A stretch of 7,953 nt of DNA from JBBQTU01 sp038213005 (lineage in GTDB: Bacteria > Planctomycetota > Phycisphaerae > Tepidisphaerales > Tepidisphaeraceae), in the NCBI GenBank assembly GCA_038213005.1, contig JBBQTU010000193.1, positions 1-7,953 on the forward strand. Reading direction: 5' to 3'. The notes beneath the pieces were generated by a model, which saw only the letters and a program-made list of their open reading frames with translations, was not told the DNA's origin and made no database searches. Shown piece after piece: positions 6,302 through 7,953 of this stretch (position 1 is its first letter; every line of letters starts with the position of its first letter). The position numbers and the translations under genes are program-made.

Positions 6302-7300
6302 TCACTCAAAGATGATCGGCCGGAATACAGTGCAGCGGATCGCGGCCAGTGCGTCGCAGATCTGCTGATAGTGCCGCCCGTCCTTGTACAGCCCCACGAT
6401 CGCTCCGCCGGACCCGGCGAATTTCGCGCTGGCGCCGGCCTCCCGGGCCACGTCGATCATTCGCTGATTCTCCGGGGCGATGTTCATGATCGTCCGCCGC
6501 AGGTCATAGTTGGCGTTGACGACCCGATCCAACTCCGCCCAGTCCGACTTCATGATCGCGATCCGCCCTGCATCGGTCAGTTGACGGTAGGTCTGCATCG
6601 CCTTGACCACCTGCGGATCACCCTTCTCAAATAGCGCCCGCAGGTTCCGGTGCGGAATATCACTGAGCTCGGCGCGGGCCGGGTCAAACGCCACATACAG
6701 CGGCGGCATCTGCGGCGGCGTCAGAGGCTCATAGTATCCATATCCGCGGCTCTCCAGGATCGAACGGTCAAAGTCCATATAGACGATGCCTTCGTACACC
6801 TGGATGACCCGGTCCTGCAAACCGGCACTAATGTCCAGTTCGTCCTTCTCCACCGACAGGATCAGCGTCGGCAGGTATTGCTTTGGAATGTTGACGTTGT
6901 AGAACTGCATCAAGGCCCGCATGGTGGCGCAGACGATCGCGCTGCTGCCGGACATCCCCACCAGGCGGGGGATGTCGCTCTCGAACGAGATGGTGAAGCT
7001 GCCGCGGTGCAGGTCGATATTCTTGGACCTGCAATATTCGTGGAAGCGGCAGATGGATGCCTTGATCAGCCGCACCCCGCCATAATAGCCGTGCAGCCTG
7101 GCGTCCCGGATGAACTCATCGACACTGGCAAATCGCCCTAGGTCGCCCTGGCCCGGCACGATTTCAAAGTGCGGCGTCTCCCAGAGTCTGACGGTGGCCT
7201 TGAAGTTCCGTATGATAAAGGAGATTGTCTTGCCGAAGTAACCGTCGGACGGGTTGCCGACCAATCCTGCCCGAGCGTATGCGTGCGCTGTTATGATCAT
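6302..7300 (-). CDS. GHMP-family kinase, glucuronokinase-like
   Basis: A 332-residue cytoplasmic sugar kinase, probably phosphorylating D-glucuronate (or a related sugar acid) at C-1 with ATP. The N-terminus AYARAGLVGNPSDGYFGKTI (7-26), the GYYGGVRL segment (71-78), the ATP-binding loop PRLVGMSGSSAI (111-122), the SAGLQDRVIQVYEG block (158-171) and the C-terminal GHMP motif KFAGSGGAIVGL (293-304) closely follow plant glucuronokinase as I remember it. That enzyme serves the salvage route to UDP-glucuronate. Length is that of a compact GHMP kinase. The start ATG 7298-7300 has a good ribosome site (GCGGAG, 6-7 bases upstream). The frame stays open to 7444, but a longer start would overlap the divergent regulator gene and add non-family residues. 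It leads the minus-strand operon, with the membrane protein gene 6 bp downstream. No pyrophosphorylase is in view. Other GHMP substrates, such as a heptose, arabinose or galacturonate, are less likely but not excluded. Confidence 0.88.
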   Translation of the reverse strand: MIITAHAYARAGLVGNPSDGYFGKTISFIIRNFKATVRLWETPHFEIVPGQGDLGRFASVDEFIRDARLHGYYGGVRLIKASICRFHEYCRSKNIDLHRGSFTISFESDIPRLVGMSGSSAIVCATMRALMQFYNVNIPKQYLPTLILSVEKDELDISAGLQDRVIQVYEGIVYMDFDRSILESRGYGYYEPLTPPQMPPLYVAFDPARAELSDIPHRNLRALFEKGDPQVVKAMQTYRQLTDAGRIAIMKSDWAELDRVVNANYDLRRTIMNIAPENQRMIDVAREAGASAKFAGSGGAIVGLYKDGRHYQQICDALAAIRCTVFRPIIFE

Positions 7301-7367
7301 TATGTCTCCGCTGCCCTGACTCCACAAAACCGTGGCAGCAGTGTAACGGGAAGAGGTTTTTCTCGCG
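7301..7367. promoter_or_regulatory. Divergent intergenic region with a candidate operator
   Basis: Only 67 bp separate the starts of the kinase (minus) and the regulator (plus), so both promoters must be here or inside the coding starts. A 6-bp inverted pair, GCTGCC (7310-7315) and GGCAGC (7334-7339), with arms 24 bp apart, frames a CCAC-AAAACC-GTGG centre (7322-7335). This could be a regulator site. The spacing suits a dimer, but the signal is short and unproven. GGAG for the kinase and AAGAGG (7351-7356) for the regulator are the likely ribosome sites. Confidence 0.35.
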
Positions 7368-7953
7368 ATGGCTGCAACTCGAATAGAACTTCGCCGCCTG
7401 ATGGACCTGATGGTCGATCCCACTACCTTCGCCAATATCGTCACCGCCTACCGCCGGAAGTGGGACATCGCCTTGGCCGTCGCCGCCGCTGATGGCAGGC
7501 TGGTTCACCCCGCCCAGCCTCGCGACTCCGACACCTTGGTCGCCGTCCGCCGCCTGGCGATCGAAGAGGCACTCCGCTGGGGCGAGCCCGCCGTCGAGCC
7601 CTGCTCGGATGGCACCATCGTCTGGGCCATCCCCATCATGCACAACGCCCGCGTCCTGGGCGGCATCATCGCCGCCATCGACGAAAACCGCGTCTTCCCC
7701 GACGGCACCATGGCCGCCAGCATCGACATCCGCAACGCCTGCACCGACCTGCGCCGCCTGGCCGAGGAATACAACCTCACCAACGCCTCCCTCCTGGAGG
7801 CCCATCGCAACGAGTCCAACCGCGAACGCCTCCGCGCAGAAGCCATCCACGCCTTCAAGGCCGGTGCCAGTTACGACATGCGGGCCGCCTACCTGCTGGA
7901 TGAGCCCATGCTCCTGGCCGCTATCCGCAAGGACGACCGCGGCCAGGCCCGCC
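7368..7953 (+). CDS. Ligand-sensing transcription regulator, N-terminal part (PocR/AraC-type), cut by window end
   Basis: The first 195 codons of an open gene. ATG 7368 is certain as the first usable start because an in-frame TAA lies at 7344-7346. Residues about 20-115 look like a PocR/GAF-like sensor: ADGRLV (41-46), LAIEEALRWGEP (63-74), an EPC-DG turn with C79, then VWAIPI (85-90) and RVLGGIIAAID (95-105). A helical linker follows, LRRLAEEYNLTNASLLEAHR (128-147), then NRERLRAEAIHAF (151-163), then DEPMLLAAIRKDDRGQAR (178-195). This last part is familiar from planctomycete AraC-type regulators, which continue with a helical region and a C-terminal two-HTH AraC domain. That domain lies outside the window, so the class call is inferred. 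Its divergent position suggests that it controls the kinase operon, perhaps in response to a sugar acid. Confidence 0.65.
   Translation, partial: MAATRIELRRLMDLMVDPTTFANIVTAYRRKWDIALAVAAADGRLVHPAQPRDSDTLVAVRRLAIEEALRWGEPAVEPCSDGTIVWAIPIMHNARVLGGIIAAIDENRVFPDGTMAASIDIRNACTDLRRLAEEYNLTNASLLEAHRNESNRERLRAEAIHAFKAGASYDMRAAYLLDEPMLLAAIRKDDRGQAR

Noticed and set aside
7164..7850. Minus-strand open frame running through the divergent promoter and opposite the regulator
   Set aside because: It crosses both gene starts and is Gly/Val/Asp-rich; the regulator and kinase frames explain this DNA better.

Overview
The window is GC-rich DNA with compact genes, alanine/arginine-rich proteins and many short palindromic intergenic repeats. 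This looks like a planctomycete or another PVC-type bacterium, probably from a metagenome assembly. The taxon is an inference from protein style and repeat type, not from a marker gene.

Layout. (1) Positions 1-353 hold no intact gene. On the minus strand, the last ~45 codons of a group II intron-type reverse transcriptase/maturase end at position 8. They adjoin a repeat-rich patch with a 14-nt tandem repeat and palindromes. (2) Positions 354-3709, plus strand, are a two-gene unit: a family 4 glycosyltransferase whose stop codon overlaps (TGATG) the start of a 728-residue exported protein of unknown function. (3) Positions 3706-3868 form a small element with ~27-bp imperfect terminal inverted repeats (MITE-like). 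One end supplies the stop codon of the exported protein, and the element lies between two convergent genes. (4) Positions 3886-7300, minus strand, hold three genes read right to left: a glucuronokinase-like GHMP kinase, a UPF0104/LPG-synthase-TM-type membrane protein six bases behind it, and, after a 331-bp gap with a long perfect hairpin and a 16-nt tandem repeat, a PIG-L/LmbE-type deacetylase resembling BshB1. (5) From 7368, plus strand and running off the edge, is the N-terminal part of a likely PocR/AraC-type sensory regulator, divergent from the kinase across only 67 bp.

How it may work together. The kinase would make glucuronate 1-phosphate (or another sugar 1-phosphate), the usual precursor for UDP-sugar synthesis. 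The membrane protein belongs to a superfamily that moves or modifies lipid-linked substrates. The deacetylase acts on N-acetylated sugars, and the glycosyltransferase builds glycoconjugates. A sugar-uptake or envelope-glycoconjugate module under a divergent ligand-sensing regulator is plausible. Only the kinase-membrane protein pair and the glycosyltransferase-exported protein pair are directly supported as operons by spacing. No complete novel system can be demonstrated. The most unusual items are the plant-like glucuronokinase, the large soluble insertion in the membrane protein, the exported protein without a recognisable family, and the small inverted-repeat element.
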